Assembly: GCA_017554745.1 (NCBI GenBank) | Contig: JAFZHS010000030.1 | Span: 62,001-126,000 of the forward strand | Source of the DNA: Clostridiales bacterium | GTDB lineage: Bacteria > Bacillota > Clostridia > Saccharofermentanales > Saccharofermentanaceae | Direction: 5' to 3' | DNA length: 64,000 bases | Shown here: in pieces, positions 17,149-24,901 of the stretch | How the letters are laid out: each line of letters begins with the position of its first letter | Numbering within the stretch: position 1 is the stretch's first letter | Made by a program: the position numbers and the translations under genes | Notes under the pieces: generated by a model | Databases searched by the model: none | Seen by the model: the letters and a program-made list of their open reading frames with translations, nothing else | What the model was told of the DNA's origin: nothing

Positions 17149-18946
17149 CCGGAACCTCGGCCTTGGTCAGAGTGAATGTGAAGGTAGAACCTTCCTCATA
17201 CTTACTGTTGACGGTGATAGTCTCACCCATGTAAGACAGTAGCTCTTTGGCGATGGAGAGGCCCAGTCCGGAGCCCTTCTTACCACGCGCACGGTCTGCC
17301 TTAAAGAATCTGTCGAAGATATGTCCGATATCGTATTCGTGGATGCCAAGGCCGGTATCTGCAACGGATACATAGACCTTTTTTTCTGCCTCGATATAGT
17401 CTGTAGAGATCGTGATCGTCTTGCCGGAAGGCGTGTATTTTTTCGCGTTATCAAGGAGAATGACGAGCACCTGCTCAACACGGTCAGGGTTACCTACGAC
17501 GGTAGGAAGTTCGCCGTAGTTGTTCTGGACGGAGAACTTGATGCCTGCTTCCTTCATGATGGGCTTGAATCTGATCTCGATATTGGAGATGAGGTTGTTC
17601 AGGTTGAACGGGAACGTCTTGAAGGCAAGCGTTCTTGACTGGAGCTTGGAAAGCTCTAACATGTCGTCGATAAGACGCGACAGTCTCATAGTCTCGTTGA
17701 GGATGATCTGGTAGTAACGCTGACGGTCTTCCTCTTTCTTAACCATGCCGTCGGAGAGAGGCTCGATGAGACCTCTTAAGGTCTGGAGAGGAGTCCTCAA
17801 CTCGTGGGAGATATTGGCAACGTAGTCCTGACGGAAACGCTCATTCTTCTGTTCTTCGAAGATATCACGGAAGAAGCCTGTAGCGCCGATGATAGTGTTG
17901 TTGTCGGTAGAATCGAACTTCGGGATGATCGTTGACTGATATGCATAGTCACGGTTGTCGATCCTTCTGGTCTTTGTCTCGCCTGTAGCGATGCATTCCT
18001 CGAAGTCCTTCCAGACATCGTCGAACGGGATGAGCTGGAGTCTCTCGGTGAACATGTTGTTCTTCTCGGCACGCTCGAAAAGACTGTGAATAGCCTTGTT
18101 GGTTGTAATAGGTACCGCTTTCGCATCAACAACCACGATACCGTCTGAAATAACATCGAAGATATCCTGCAGCTGGTTACGCTCAGCAGTAAGGTCGCTG
18201 ATGGATTTTGAGAGTCTGTCGGCGAGGAAGTTGAATGACTGGCCGAGCTCACCGATCTCGCCCTTATGGGATTCATCGGCTCTGATGCTGAAGTTACCTT
18301 TACCGTATTCCATCGCAACTTCGTTGATCTCCTGCAAAGGAAGTACCATTCGGCTTACGAATGCATAAGCGGGAACGAGCATTGCAGCTGCTGCCATAAG
18401 AGTGGAAAGGAGCAGGATGTTAAGGTATTTGACGATGAGCTCGTTATTGGCATTAAGATAAGAGAAGGAATACAGATAGTAATCATTCCCGTTCATGACT
18501 ATATTGGCACGGGTGATGATTACCATCTCATCGAGATCATAAGAGATCGGGTCAATGATGGCGTATTCCATGCCGTCATATTCATCGTATGGAAGGTCAT
18601 TCAATATCGGGTAAAGAGTGGTTATGTCCCTGATGCTGAGATTTCTGTTATCAAGCCCGGTGGAATTAACAATGTTTCCGTTAGCGCTCATCAGGTAATA
18701 GTCATGCCCTGAGACATAACTGGTATTAAAGAAGAAAAGCCTGAAATCGACATCCTCGAAATAATCCGGATTAGCGTTAAGGATCTTTTGGTATTTGGCG
18801 TCCTGCGCAAGTGCGTTATCGACTTCGCTGGTCAGGGTAGCGCTGCTTCCTGCGACGATAAATGCGATCGTAGCAATCAATGCCGAAGCCAGGAGTGAGA
18901 CTACGACAAGCATCATTGTTCGCTTCAGGAGCGTGCTTTGAAACAT
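17135..18946 (-). CDS. Membrane sensor histidine kinase with HAMP and PAS domains
   Basis: The 603-residue protein has a transmembrane helix at about 11-33, an extracytoplasmic domain of about 135 residues, a second helix at about 173-197, a HAMP domain (about 198-250), a PAS-like domain (about 255-365), the HisKA helix with phospho-acceptor His381 in ISHELRTPLQ, and a HATPase domain with LLDNAKKYTP, DTGLGI and GSGLGLSIAKEL. The layout is that of WalK/PhoR-type kinases. The signal is unknown; phosphate, cell wall stress or peptides are all possible. It abuts its response regulator with no bases between stop and start. Confidence 0.93.
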   Translation of the reverse strand: MFQSTLLKRTMMLVVVSLLASALIATIAFIVAGSSATLTSEVDNALAQDAKYQKILNANPDYFEDVDFRLFFFNTSYVSGHDYYLMSANGNIVNSTGLDNRNLSIRDITTLYPILNDLPYDEYDGMEYAIIDPISYDLDEMVIITRANIVMNGNDYYLYSFSYLNANNELIVKYLNILLLSTLMAAAAMLVPAYAFVSRMVLPLQEINEVAMEYGKGNFSIRADESHKGEIGELGQSFNFLADRLSKSISDLTAERNQLQDIFDVISDGIVVVDAKAVPITTNKAIHSLFERAEKNNMFTERLQLIPFDDVWKDFEECIATGETKTRRIDNRDYAYQSTIIPKFDSTDNNTIIGATGFFRDIFEEQKNERFRQDYVANISHELRTPLQTLRGLIEPLSDGMVKKEEDRQRYYQIILNETMRLSRLIDDMLELSKLQSRTLAFKTFPFNLNNLISNIEIRFKPIMKEAGIKFSVQNNYGELPTVVGNPDRVEQVLVILLDNAKKYTPSGKTITISTDYIEAEKKVYVSVADTGLGIHEYDIGHIFDRFFKADRARGKKGSGLGLSIAKELLSYMGETITVNSKYEEGSTFTFTLTKAEVPDVWD

Positions 18947-19633
18947 TTATGAGACCTCGAATTTGTAACCGATACCGTAAATGGTCTGGATTGACCAGGG
19001 GGCATTGTCGTATGCGATCTTCTGTCTGATCCTCTTGATATGCGTATCAACCGTTCTGGAGTCGCCGTTAAAATCCACGCCCCATACGGATTCAAGGATC
19101 TGCTCACGTCCGAAGACCTGTCCGGGATGTGAAGCGAGAAGATAAAGGATCTCAACTTCCTTGGGTGTGCAGGGAACACCTTCACCGTTGGACTTAACAG
19201 AATAGTTGTTGAGATTGATCTCAAGTCCGTCGAAAGAAAGGACTGAAGACTGCTTGGGAGTATCGCCGAAACGGCGGAGAACGGCCTTAACTCTGGCGAT
19301 TACCTCACGGGGAGAGAAAGGCTTAACGATATAGTCATCTGCGCCCAATTCAAGACCTACGATCTTGTCGATCTCTTCGCCCTTTGCTGTGAGCATGATG
19401 ATAGGTGTAGCCATGGTCTTTCTGATCTCACGGCATACATCGAGACCGCTCATCTCGGGCATCATGACATCGAGAAGGATAAGGTCAGGCTTTGTCGCAT
19501 GAGCCATCTCCAAAGATTCCTTGCCGTCATATGCGTCAGCGTGAGAAAAGTTGTCGTTATCAAGATATAAGCTTAATGACTCGTGTACGACCGGATCATC
19601 ATCGCAGATAAGAATATTAGGTGATACAGCCAT
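18947..19633 (-). CDS. OmpR/PhoB-family response regulator
   Basis: The 228-residue protein has a receiver domain with the acidic pair DDD at 11-13, phospho-acceptor Asp55 in LLDVMMPEMSG, the conserved Lys in DDYIVKPFSPREV, and a C-terminal winged helix ending VWGVDFNGDSRTVDTHIKRI...GIGYKFE. It is the partner of the kinase that follows. The order regulator, kinase, RluF in one transcript is plain from the overlaps. The start ATG at 19633 is preceded by GGGGGTC. Confidence 0.95.
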   Translation of the reverse strand: MAVSPNILICDDDPVVHESLSLYLDNDNFSHADAYDGKESLEMAHATKPDLILLDVMMPEMSGLDVCREIRKTMATPIIMLTAKGEEIDKIVGLELGADDYIVKPFSPREVIARVKAVLRRFGDTPKQSSVLSFDGLEINLNNYSVKSNGEGVPCTPKEVEILYLLASHPGQVFGREQILESVWGVDFNGDSRTVDTHIKRIRQKIAYDNAPWSIQTIYGIGYKFEVS

Positions 19634-19654
19634 TTTTGACCCCCAGAACCCCGA

Positions 19655-19683
19655 ATTATATAGAATATTATATTATTCTTTAA
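19655..19683 (-). promoter_or_regulatory. Probable promoter of the two-component operon
   Basis: On the minus strand a perfect TATAAT occupies 19660-19655, with a weak TTAAAG at 19683-19678 spaced by 17 bases. It would give a leader of about 20 bases before the regulator gene. Confidence 0.4.
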
Positions 19684-19730
19684 GATAAAAGTGCAATCAA
19701 TTTGGAAAATCAAAAATAATTATCAAATAT

Positions 19731-19759
19731 TTGTTTTTTGCGCGAAAAGATTATAGAAT
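19731..19759 (+). promoter_or_regulatory. Probable promoter of the first tandem lipoprotein gene
   Basis: TTGTTT at 19731-19736 and TAGAAT at 19754-19759 are 17 bases apart. It is divergent from the two-component promoter across a very AT-rich stretch of about 50 bases. Confidence 0.45.
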
Positions 19760-19788
19760 CAACGCTAAGGATAACGGAGGGTATGATC

Positions 19789-21144
19789 ATGAAGATCAAT
19801 TTATTCAAGAAAATCACTTCAGCAGTACTGGTCATCTCTGTACTGGGGGGCTACACAGGATGTACAGGCGCAGGCGGAAATAAAGCAATTGTAAATGCTG
19901 CCCAGGCTCTTGCCGAGAATATGGCGCTCGCCGATGCCGATCTGCTCATAAGCAATTCCAATCTTGATGATGACAGTGATGAAGCAGAGGCACTGACCAA
20001 ACTTCTTGACAGCGGCTTGGCATCTGCAGACGAACAGGACTTCTATGAAGCCGTTGAAGATACTATCGAATACAGCGTTGATGCCAATTCCTGCAATATC
20101 AAAAAGGACAAGGCTACGGTAGATATCATCTTCACGATGGTCGATTATAATGCCGTCCTTAAGGATGACTATACGGATATCGGCGGACTTGTTAAAGCGA
20201 TCAAGAAGGCCGATACCAAGGACGTTAAGTATACTGCCGAGTTTGTAAAAGACGGTAAGGAATGGGTCGCAAACAACGTCGGAAGCAAGAAGTTCATGAG
20301 CTTTTATGCCTATAGAGAAGCTGAGATCAAGATCGCCATGTCGCCTGAAATGATCGCCGGCTTCATAGACCAGGGCAAGAGCGGATTCGCACTCACTTAT
20401 AACGGCCAGTATTACAATACTCCGTTCATCCAGTATGATTTCTACTTTGATTCCGCAGTTCATGATTATGCGGACCGCAATATCGTGCTTCATACTGAGC
20501 TGTATAAAGACGGCGAGAAATTGAACCTCGGAGATGAATTCGTTTTCGGATCATCAACGCTTTATACGTTCAAGATTATTGCTACTGATTATTATTCAGG
20601 CGGCAGGGAGATCTTTGAAGGCGGCAAATATACGATCAAACTCCTTACAGAAGATGATCAGGAAGTTGCTTCCGAGTCTGTTTCCATCCAGGAGACAGTA
20701 GTATCTACGACACCTGCTCCGGGCGGCGGCAATAATGATCTTTTCGAGGGCGAAGGCGTTTATTTCTATTTCCTGGATGCTTCGTTCAGGAATGAGGTAT
20801 TGGATCTTGAATGGTTTGACTACGATGACAAGATGACTAATGAGATCACATACACATCTGATGTCATTACGATCGCTTTCTCGATCGAGGTGTCTTCCGC
20901 ATGTACGAGACAGGTAGATTACATCTATGCATATTGCAATTCGGATGATGAAAACGCAATTCTTGATGCTCTGCAGAATCCGGATTATGAGGCTTCTATA
21001 ACGCCTACCAAATATGATAACGGTTATTTCTATGACCTGGATTATTATGTAAACGGACAGGCTAAATCCGGTTACTATGTGCTCCTTGTATCCGATTCGA
21101 CGACCGGAGCATTCCTGATGTATGCATGTTGTGAAGTTTCTTAA
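19789..21144 (+). CDS. Lipoprotein, first of three tandem relatives
   Basis: ATG 19789 is preferred, eight bases after GGAGG at 19776-19780; ATG 19783 is too close. The 451-residue product has a signal peptide and lipobox ending YTGC. The N-terminal part (about 25-190) is acidic and helical; a middle part (about 215-310) looks like an Ig-type beta domain with ELYKDGEKL and GGKYTIKLLTEDD; a linker rich in Thr, Pro and Gly follows; the last 130 residues carry WFDYDDK, FSIEVSSA and a closing YDNGYFYDLDYY...SGYYVLLVSD. The same three-part plan occurs in the next gene. It is divergent from the two-component system, so it may be a target of that system, but this is inference. Confidence 0.75.
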   Translation: MKINLFKKITSAVLVISVLGGYTGCTGAGGNKAIVNAAQALAENMALADADLLISNSNLDDDSDEAEALTKLLDSGLASADEQDFYEAVEDTIEYSVDANSCNIKKDKATVDIIFTMVDYNAVLKDDYTDIGGLVKAIKKADTKDVKYTAEFVKDGKEWVANNVGSKKFMSFYAYREAEIKIAMSPEMIAGFIDQGKSGFALTYNGQYYNTPFIQYDFYFDSAVHDYADRNIVLHTELYKDGEKLNLGDEFVFGSSTLYTFKIIATDYYSGGREIFEGGKYTIKLLTEDDQEVASESVSIQETVVSTTPAPGGGNNDLFEGEGVYFYFLDASFRNEVLDLEWFDYDDKMTNEITYTSDVITIAFSIEVSSACTRQVDYIYAYCNSDDENAILDALQNPDYEASITPTKYDNGYFYDLDYYVNGQAKSGYYVLLVSDSTTGAFLMYACCEVS

Positions 21145-21176
21145 GATTCTGCCTAATTGATTTATATCTCTTTTGG

Positions 21177-21182
21177 TATAAT
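21177..21182 (+). promoter_or_regulatory. Probable -10 box before the second tandem lipoprotein gene
   Basis: A perfect TATAAT at 21177-21182 lies in the gap between the first two lipoprotein genes. The -35 region is poor: TTGATT at 21157-21162 leaves only 14 bases. Transcription from here would start just before the hairpin at 21196. Confidence 0.4.
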
Positions 21183-21195
21183 AAGTCGGAATAGC

Positions 21196-21218
21196 GTGGC
21201 GCCTTCAAAGGGCGCCAC
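21196..21218 (+). promoter_or_regulatory. GC-rich hairpin in the leader of the second tandem lipoprotein gene
   Basis: GTGGCGCC at 21196-21203 and GGCGCCAC at 21211-21218 form a perfect eight-base-pair stem with a seven-base loop. There is no T-run after it, so it is a poor intrinsic terminator. Placed between the -10 box and the ribosome binding site, it would sit at the 5' end of the mRNA, where it could stabilise the transcript. Confidence 0.55.
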
Positions 21219-21243
21219 TTAACTGTCAGGAAAAGGAATTGTG

Positions 21244-22605
21244 ATGACCGGAATTACTAAAAGATTGATATCGTCTTTGCTGATCGTGTCTTTGGCCTTA
21301 TCGTTGTTCGGCTGCAATAAAGCAGAGCAGTACAGAAAGGACGCGGAGGCGATCGGTACGGCGTTTTGCGAGAAGGTATTGCTGGGCGATGCCTCTTTGC
21401 TGATGGAATATATAGATGATCCTGAGATTACCGAAGATACTCTTAACGAGCTGATGCATCCTTCGGATCTGAACCCCGAACAGGAAGAATATCTAGGCAT
21501 AATCAAGGATTCTACAAACTATACGATCGATTCCACCATCTATGACAAAGAGCTTAATATTGTTTTCGTAAAAGTAAGCTGGACACAGCGGAATTTCTAT
21601 TCGGAAGAGGCGCAGATGGCTGCTACCGCTCAGGACTTTGCGCTTGCTATGTCAGAGGCTCCTGACATGGTAATCCCTGTCGAGCTCGAAGTCGATTTCA
21701 GCGGTGAGGATCCTAAGATCATAAAAGCCATGGATACGATCAGTTCTATTTACGCATATACAACGGCAGAAAATAACGTAATGCCCGGAACACTTGCGGA
21801 TTACTATACTGACGGCAGCATGGTGCTCGCGCCTAAAGGTGTTTATACGAATACTGATTCGATCGGAGTAAGGCTCAATTTTGACCCTGCTCTTTACAGC
21901 TTAAGGTTCATTCCCGGCGTTACTTATACTGTTTCCAAGGGTGATGATGTCTTGTATCCATCTGACGTTATAAGCCTCGAGGATAACAGCGTAAGACTTG
22001 ATTATTCTTCTGAAGTAGCAGGTGATATCGATCTTAACGATGACGGTTTCCTTACGGAAGGCACCTACACATTCATGGTCTTCGATGAGCATTACAATGA
22101 TATCGCCAGATTTGACTGTGAAGTTAAGACAGAGGACATCGAGAAGGAAGAGATCGTATTCAAGGATCTTAAGAACGATTACTATCTGGCCAATCTCGTT
22201 TATGAGTTCAAGGACAGTGACCTTATGGCAACATCATATGTCTTTATGTCCGGCTGGTGGGATTATGACGGAACATCGGTAGGAAAGAGCGCCTTTGCTT
22301 CTAACACCAAGACATTGGGCTTCTCTTTGGCTGTAAGCCGTGATAACGAGTCCGAGCTTTATTACGCGTACTATTTCTCCGAGAAATCAAGCTTTAAGGG
22401 CATAAATGAGGCTGAGCCGGTGTTCGAGTCTTCCTGCAAGCCGTCGCTTTACGATGACCAGGCATGCTACGATCTCGATTTCACGCCTGATGAGCTTAAG
22501 CCCGGTTATTACGGACTTGTCGTATACGGAGATGCGGCCAGGAAACATATCGTTTTCCAGGCAGCCTGTCTTGTGGTCAAAGAGACTAGTGATGTCATCG
22601 GCTGA
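21244..22605 (+). CDS. Lipoprotein, second of three tandem relatives
   Basis: The start is ATG 21244 (or the GTG at 21241), after AGGAAAAGG. The 453-residue product has a signal peptide and lipobox ending LFGC. It repeats the plan of the preceding gene: an acidic helical N-terminal part with LGDASLLMEYIDD, a middle beta domain with VSKGDDVLYP and EGTYTFMVFDEHY, and a C-terminal part with WWDYDGT, LGFSLAVSRDNE, YDDQACYDLDFT and PGYYGLVVYGD. The matching order of these motifs indicates paralogy, though identity is low. Function is unknown; it should sit on the outer face of the membrane. Confidence 0.75.
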   Translation: MTGITKRLISSLLIVSLALSLFGCNKAEQYRKDAEAIGTAFCEKVLLGDASLLMEYIDDPEITEDTLNELMHPSDLNPEQEEYLGIIKDSTNYTIDSTIYDKELNIVFVKVSWTQRNFYSEEAQMAATAQDFALAMSEAPDMVIPVELEVDFSGEDPKIIKAMDTISSIYAYTTAENNVMPGTLADYYTDGSMVLAPKGVYTNTDSIGVRLNFDPALYSLRFIPGVTYTVSKGDDVLYPSDVISLEDNSVRLDYSSEVAGDIDLNDDGFLTEGTYTFMVFDEHYNDIARFDCEVKTEDIEKEEIVFKDLKNDYYLANLVYEFKDSDLMATSYVFMSGWWDYDGTSVGKSAFASNTKTLGFSLAVSRDNESELYYAYYFSEKSSFKGINEAEPVFESSCKPSLYDDQACYDLDFTPDELKPGYYGLVVYGDAARKHIVFQAACLVVKETSDVIG

Positions 22606-22612
22606 TAAACCC

Positions 22613-22621
22613 TGATATAAT
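22613..22621 (+). promoter_or_regulatory. Extended -10 promoter before the third tandem lipoprotein gene
   Basis: TGaTATAAT at 22613-22621 is a perfect extended -10 element. No good -35 box is seen, which extended -10 promoters tolerate. It lies about 30 bases before the ATG at 22652. Confidence 0.5.
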
Positions 22622-22651
22622 CTTAGCGGTCTGATTATTTCGAGAGGGCAT

Positions 22652-23254
22652 ATGGCGAACCGGAAACTTCGAAAGATTCCAAAAAAAATTCTGTCGGCAT
22701 CAATGGCATTGGTGCTTATGATAAGTCTGTGTTCGTGCGCTGATGCCGTAAGAACACTGAGAGTGATCTTCGATGAAGATTACGGTGATTCAGACGATGA
22801 CGACGGCAGAGCGGGCAGACACAACAGGAACGTCCCGACTGATGAGACGTATGAGACGCTGCAGCCCACGGGGTCATACAGCACGGAGTCTTTAGAGCCC
22901 ATTGATTATGATATTGACTATATCAGAAGCGTGTGCATTTATACCGTCTGGTACGATGCTACCCAGGACAATCCCATGACAGAGAATTATGTGTATAAGG
23001 AAAGTGCATTTGCCATCAAGGGAGTCTTTTACTTCAGCACACCGCTCACAACGACTTTCGAAGCCAGGCTTTATCAGGACGGCGACCAGATCCTTACAAA
23101 GGAGATAGTTCTCAATAACAATATCACCGCTGAAGCTGATTTCAGCGCAGGTCTTGAAGGCTGGGGTACCTTTGATGCCGGGTCTTATACGATCGAGCTG
23201 TTCTTTGAAGGTGATTCGGTAGCGGTCACGGATTCTTTGTATGTTGAGGAATAA
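22652..23254 (+). CDS. Lipoprotein, third and shortest of the tandem relatives
   Basis: The product is 200 residues with a basic n-region, hydrophobic core and lipobox ending CSC. A low-complexity acidic stretch (about 45-90) follows, then a single beta domain with EARLYQDGDQIL and AGSYTIELFFEGDSVAV, which matches the middle domain of the two preceding lipoproteins. The N-terminal and C-terminal domains of those proteins are absent. GAGAGGG precedes ATG 22652. Only five bases separate it from the methyltransferase gene, so transcription probably runs on. Function is unknown. Confidence 0.7.
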   Translation: MANRKLRKIPKKILSASMALVLMISLCSCADAVRTLRVIFDEDYGDSDDDDGRAGRHNRNVPTDETYETLQPTGSYSTESLEPIDYDIDYIRSVCIYTVWYDATQDNPMTENYVYKESAFAIKGVFYFSTPLTTTFEARLYQDGDQILTKEIVLNNNITAEADFSAGLEGWGTFDAGSYTIELFFEGDSVAVTDSLYVEE

Positions 23255-23259
23255 CGATA

Positions 23260-24159
23260 ATGTTTGTATCCGGTAATTGGAAAGACTATGAACTGCTTTA
23301 TTGCGGCGGAGGCGAGAAGTACGAGCGCTGGGGCAATGTTACCCTGAGACGCCCGGATCCGCAGGCAGTCTGGCCGGTCATTAAAGACGGCAAAGTAATC
23401 TCCATGGATGACCTCGAAAAGCCTAATGCCGTTTATAACAGAAGCGACAAGGGCGGAGGCGAATGGACAAGACTTAAGAATTTCCCTTCGACTTGGAAGA
23501 TAGATTACGACTCGCTTGGCAAGAAGCTGACATTCATTATCGAGCCCACTGCGTTTAAGCACACGGGACTTTTCCCCGAGCAGGCATCAAACTGGGATTT
23601 CTGCGGAGACCTTATAGAAAAGGCAAAAACGGCAGGAAAGAAGGATATCAAGATCCTTAACCTCTTTGCGTATACGGGAGCCCAGACACTTGCGTGCAGT
23701 GCTCACGGCGCAGATGAAGTCGTTCATGTTGACGCTTCCAAAGGCATGATCGCCCGTGCCAAGGAAAATATTAAAGAATCGGGCCTTGAAGGCAATTACG
23801 TCAGGTTTATTGCCGAAGACTGCAAGAAATTCGTTGAGCGCGAGATCAGAAGAGGCCGCAAATACGACGGCATCATCATGGATCCGCCTTCGTACGGCAG
23901 AGGACCATCGGGCGAACTTTGGAAGCTCGAAGATTCTTTCTATGACCTCGTTAAGCTCTGCGCAAATCTTATATCTGACGATCCGCTATTTTTCATCGCA
24001 AGCTCATATGCTACGGGCATTACGGCCCAGGCTTCCGGACAGATATTAAAGCTCGGCATCCAGGGCGGAAGGGTAGAGGCTGAAGAGCTGATGCTCCCTG
24101 TATCCAAGATGGGAGTACTGCTTCCTTGCGGGCAGACGGCAAGATGGACGGCAAAGTGA
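23260..24159 (+). CDS. Class I SAM-dependent methyltransferase, RlmI/RlmK-like
   Basis: The 299-residue protein has a short N-terminal region (RWGNVTLRRPDPQAVWP), a small beta segment with TGLFPEQASNWDF, then a Rossmann core: ILNLFAYTGAQTLACSAHGA (motif I), HVDASKGMIARAKEN and IMDPPSYGRG, the last being the DPPxY type motif of rRNA base methyltransferases in COG1092. The PUA domain of RlmI is lacking. The likely substrate is a 23S rRNA cytosine or guanine, by family only. It overlaps the following pseudouridine synthase gene by 16 bases, consistent with two RNA-modifying enzymes made together. Confidence 0.85.
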   Translation: MFVSGNWKDYELLYCGGGEKYERWGNVTLRRPDPQAVWPVIKDGKVISMDDLEKPNAVYNRSDKGGGEWTRLKNFPSTWKIDYDSLGKKLTFIIEPTAFKHTGLFPEQASNWDFCGDLIEKAKTAGKKDIKILNLFAYTGAQTLACSAHGADEVVHVDASKGMIARAKENIKESGLEGNYVRFIAEDCKKFVEREIRRGRKYDGIIMDPPSYGRGPSGELWKLEDSFYDLVKLCANLISDDPLFFIASSYATGITAQASGQILKLGIQGGRVEAEELMLPVSKMGVLLPCGQTARWTAK

Positions 24160-24836
24160 CAACGCCCGGCTGCGGTGTAAAGGTCCTTTATGAAGATAAC
24201 CACCTGATAGTGGCTGTTAAGCCTGCAGGTGTTCTCTCCCAGAGTGACGGAAGCAATGCCCCGGATATGCTTACGATCCTTAAGGCTTATATCAAGGAGA
24301 AGTACCAAAAACCCGGCGAAGTGTATCTTGGCCTCGTTCACAGGCTCGACAGGCCGGTATCGGGAGTGATGGTTTTCGCGCGCACGAGCAAAGCCGCATC
24401 AAGACTTTCAGAGCAGATCAGGAGCAGGAAGGTAGAAAAGATCTACCGCTGCGTCGTAAATGGCATTCTTGAGGGCGAGGGAAGGCTCGAAAACTATATT
24501 TCCAAGGATGAATCCAGCAATACGGTTACCGTGTCAGACACTGAAAAGCCCGGATACAAGGCTTCTTATCTGGATTATAGGGCTCTGGCAGCAAAAGACG
24601 GTCTTACTTTGGTCGAAGTTAAGCTCGGAACCGGCAGATCTCACCAGATCAGAGCACAGATGGCACACAGCGGATTCCCTCTTATAGGCGATCAAAAGTA
24701 CGGCAAAAAGGACGAGCGGACAAAAGATATTGCGCTTGAAGCTTACAAATTGTCCTTTGAACACCCTGTAAAGCGCGAATTTATTACATTTGAGGCGCCT
24801 GTGCCCGGAAGTTATCCCTGGAGCCTGTTTGCTTGA
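24144..24836 (+). CDS. RluA-family pseudouridine synthase
   Basis: From ATG 24144 the protein is 230 residues; TTG 24126 is an alternative, and neither has a strong ribosome binding site, so coupling to the overlapping methyltransferase gene is likely. The catalytic motif is LVHRLDRPVSGVMVFAR, whose Asp is the nucleophile, followed by YRCVVNG and LGTGRSHQIRAQMAHSGFPLIGD. There is no S4 domain. The subfamily resembles short RluA/TruC-like enzymes; the target (rRNA or tRNA) is not determined. Its stop codon overlaps the -35 box of the ileS promoter. Confidence 0.88.
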   Translation: MDGKVTTPGCGVKVLYEDNHLIVAVKPAGVLSQSDGSNAPDMLTILKAYIKEKYQKPGEVYLGLVHRLDRPVSGVMVFARTSKAASRLSEQIRSRKVEKIYRCVVNGILEGEGRLENYISKDESSNTVTVSDTEKPGYKASYLDYRALAAKDGLTLVEVKLGTGRSHQIRAQMAHSGFPLIGDQKYGKKDERTKDIALEAYKLSFEHPVKREFITFEAPVPGSYPWSLFA

Positions 24837-24862
24837 CTTTGAAGCCCCTTAATATATATAAT
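24833..24862 (+). promoter_or_regulatory. ileS promoter
   Basis: TTGACT at 24833-24838 and TATAAT at 24857-24862 are 18 bases apart, a near-consensus sigma-A promoter. Transcription should start near 24869, about 33 bases before the ileS start codon. The -35 box overlaps the stop codon of the upstream gene. Confidence 0.7.
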
Positions 24863-24885
24863 TTTAACTTGCAAAATTATATATA
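24853..24885. repeat. Perfect 13-base inverted repeat over the ileS start of transcription
   Basis: TATATATAATTTT at 24853-24865 and AAAATTATATATA at 24873-24885 are exact reverse complements around a seven-base centre. The left arm contains the -10 box and the expected transcription start falls in the centre, so only the right arm is transcribed. This geometry fits a protein-binding operator better than an RNA hairpin. It could also be a by-product of an AT-rich promoter. Confidence 0.6.
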
Positions 24886-24901
24886 AAGGTGAAGCAGGTT
24901 T

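Noticed and set aside
21196..21218. Intrinsic terminator between the first two tandem lipoproteins
   Set aside because: The stem is perfect, but no T-run follows on either strand, so it was recorded as a leader hairpin instead.
24837..24901. T-box riboswitch before ileS
   Set aside because: The gap is 65 bases and contains its own promoter; there is no room for stem I and the antiterminator, and no T-box sequence is present.
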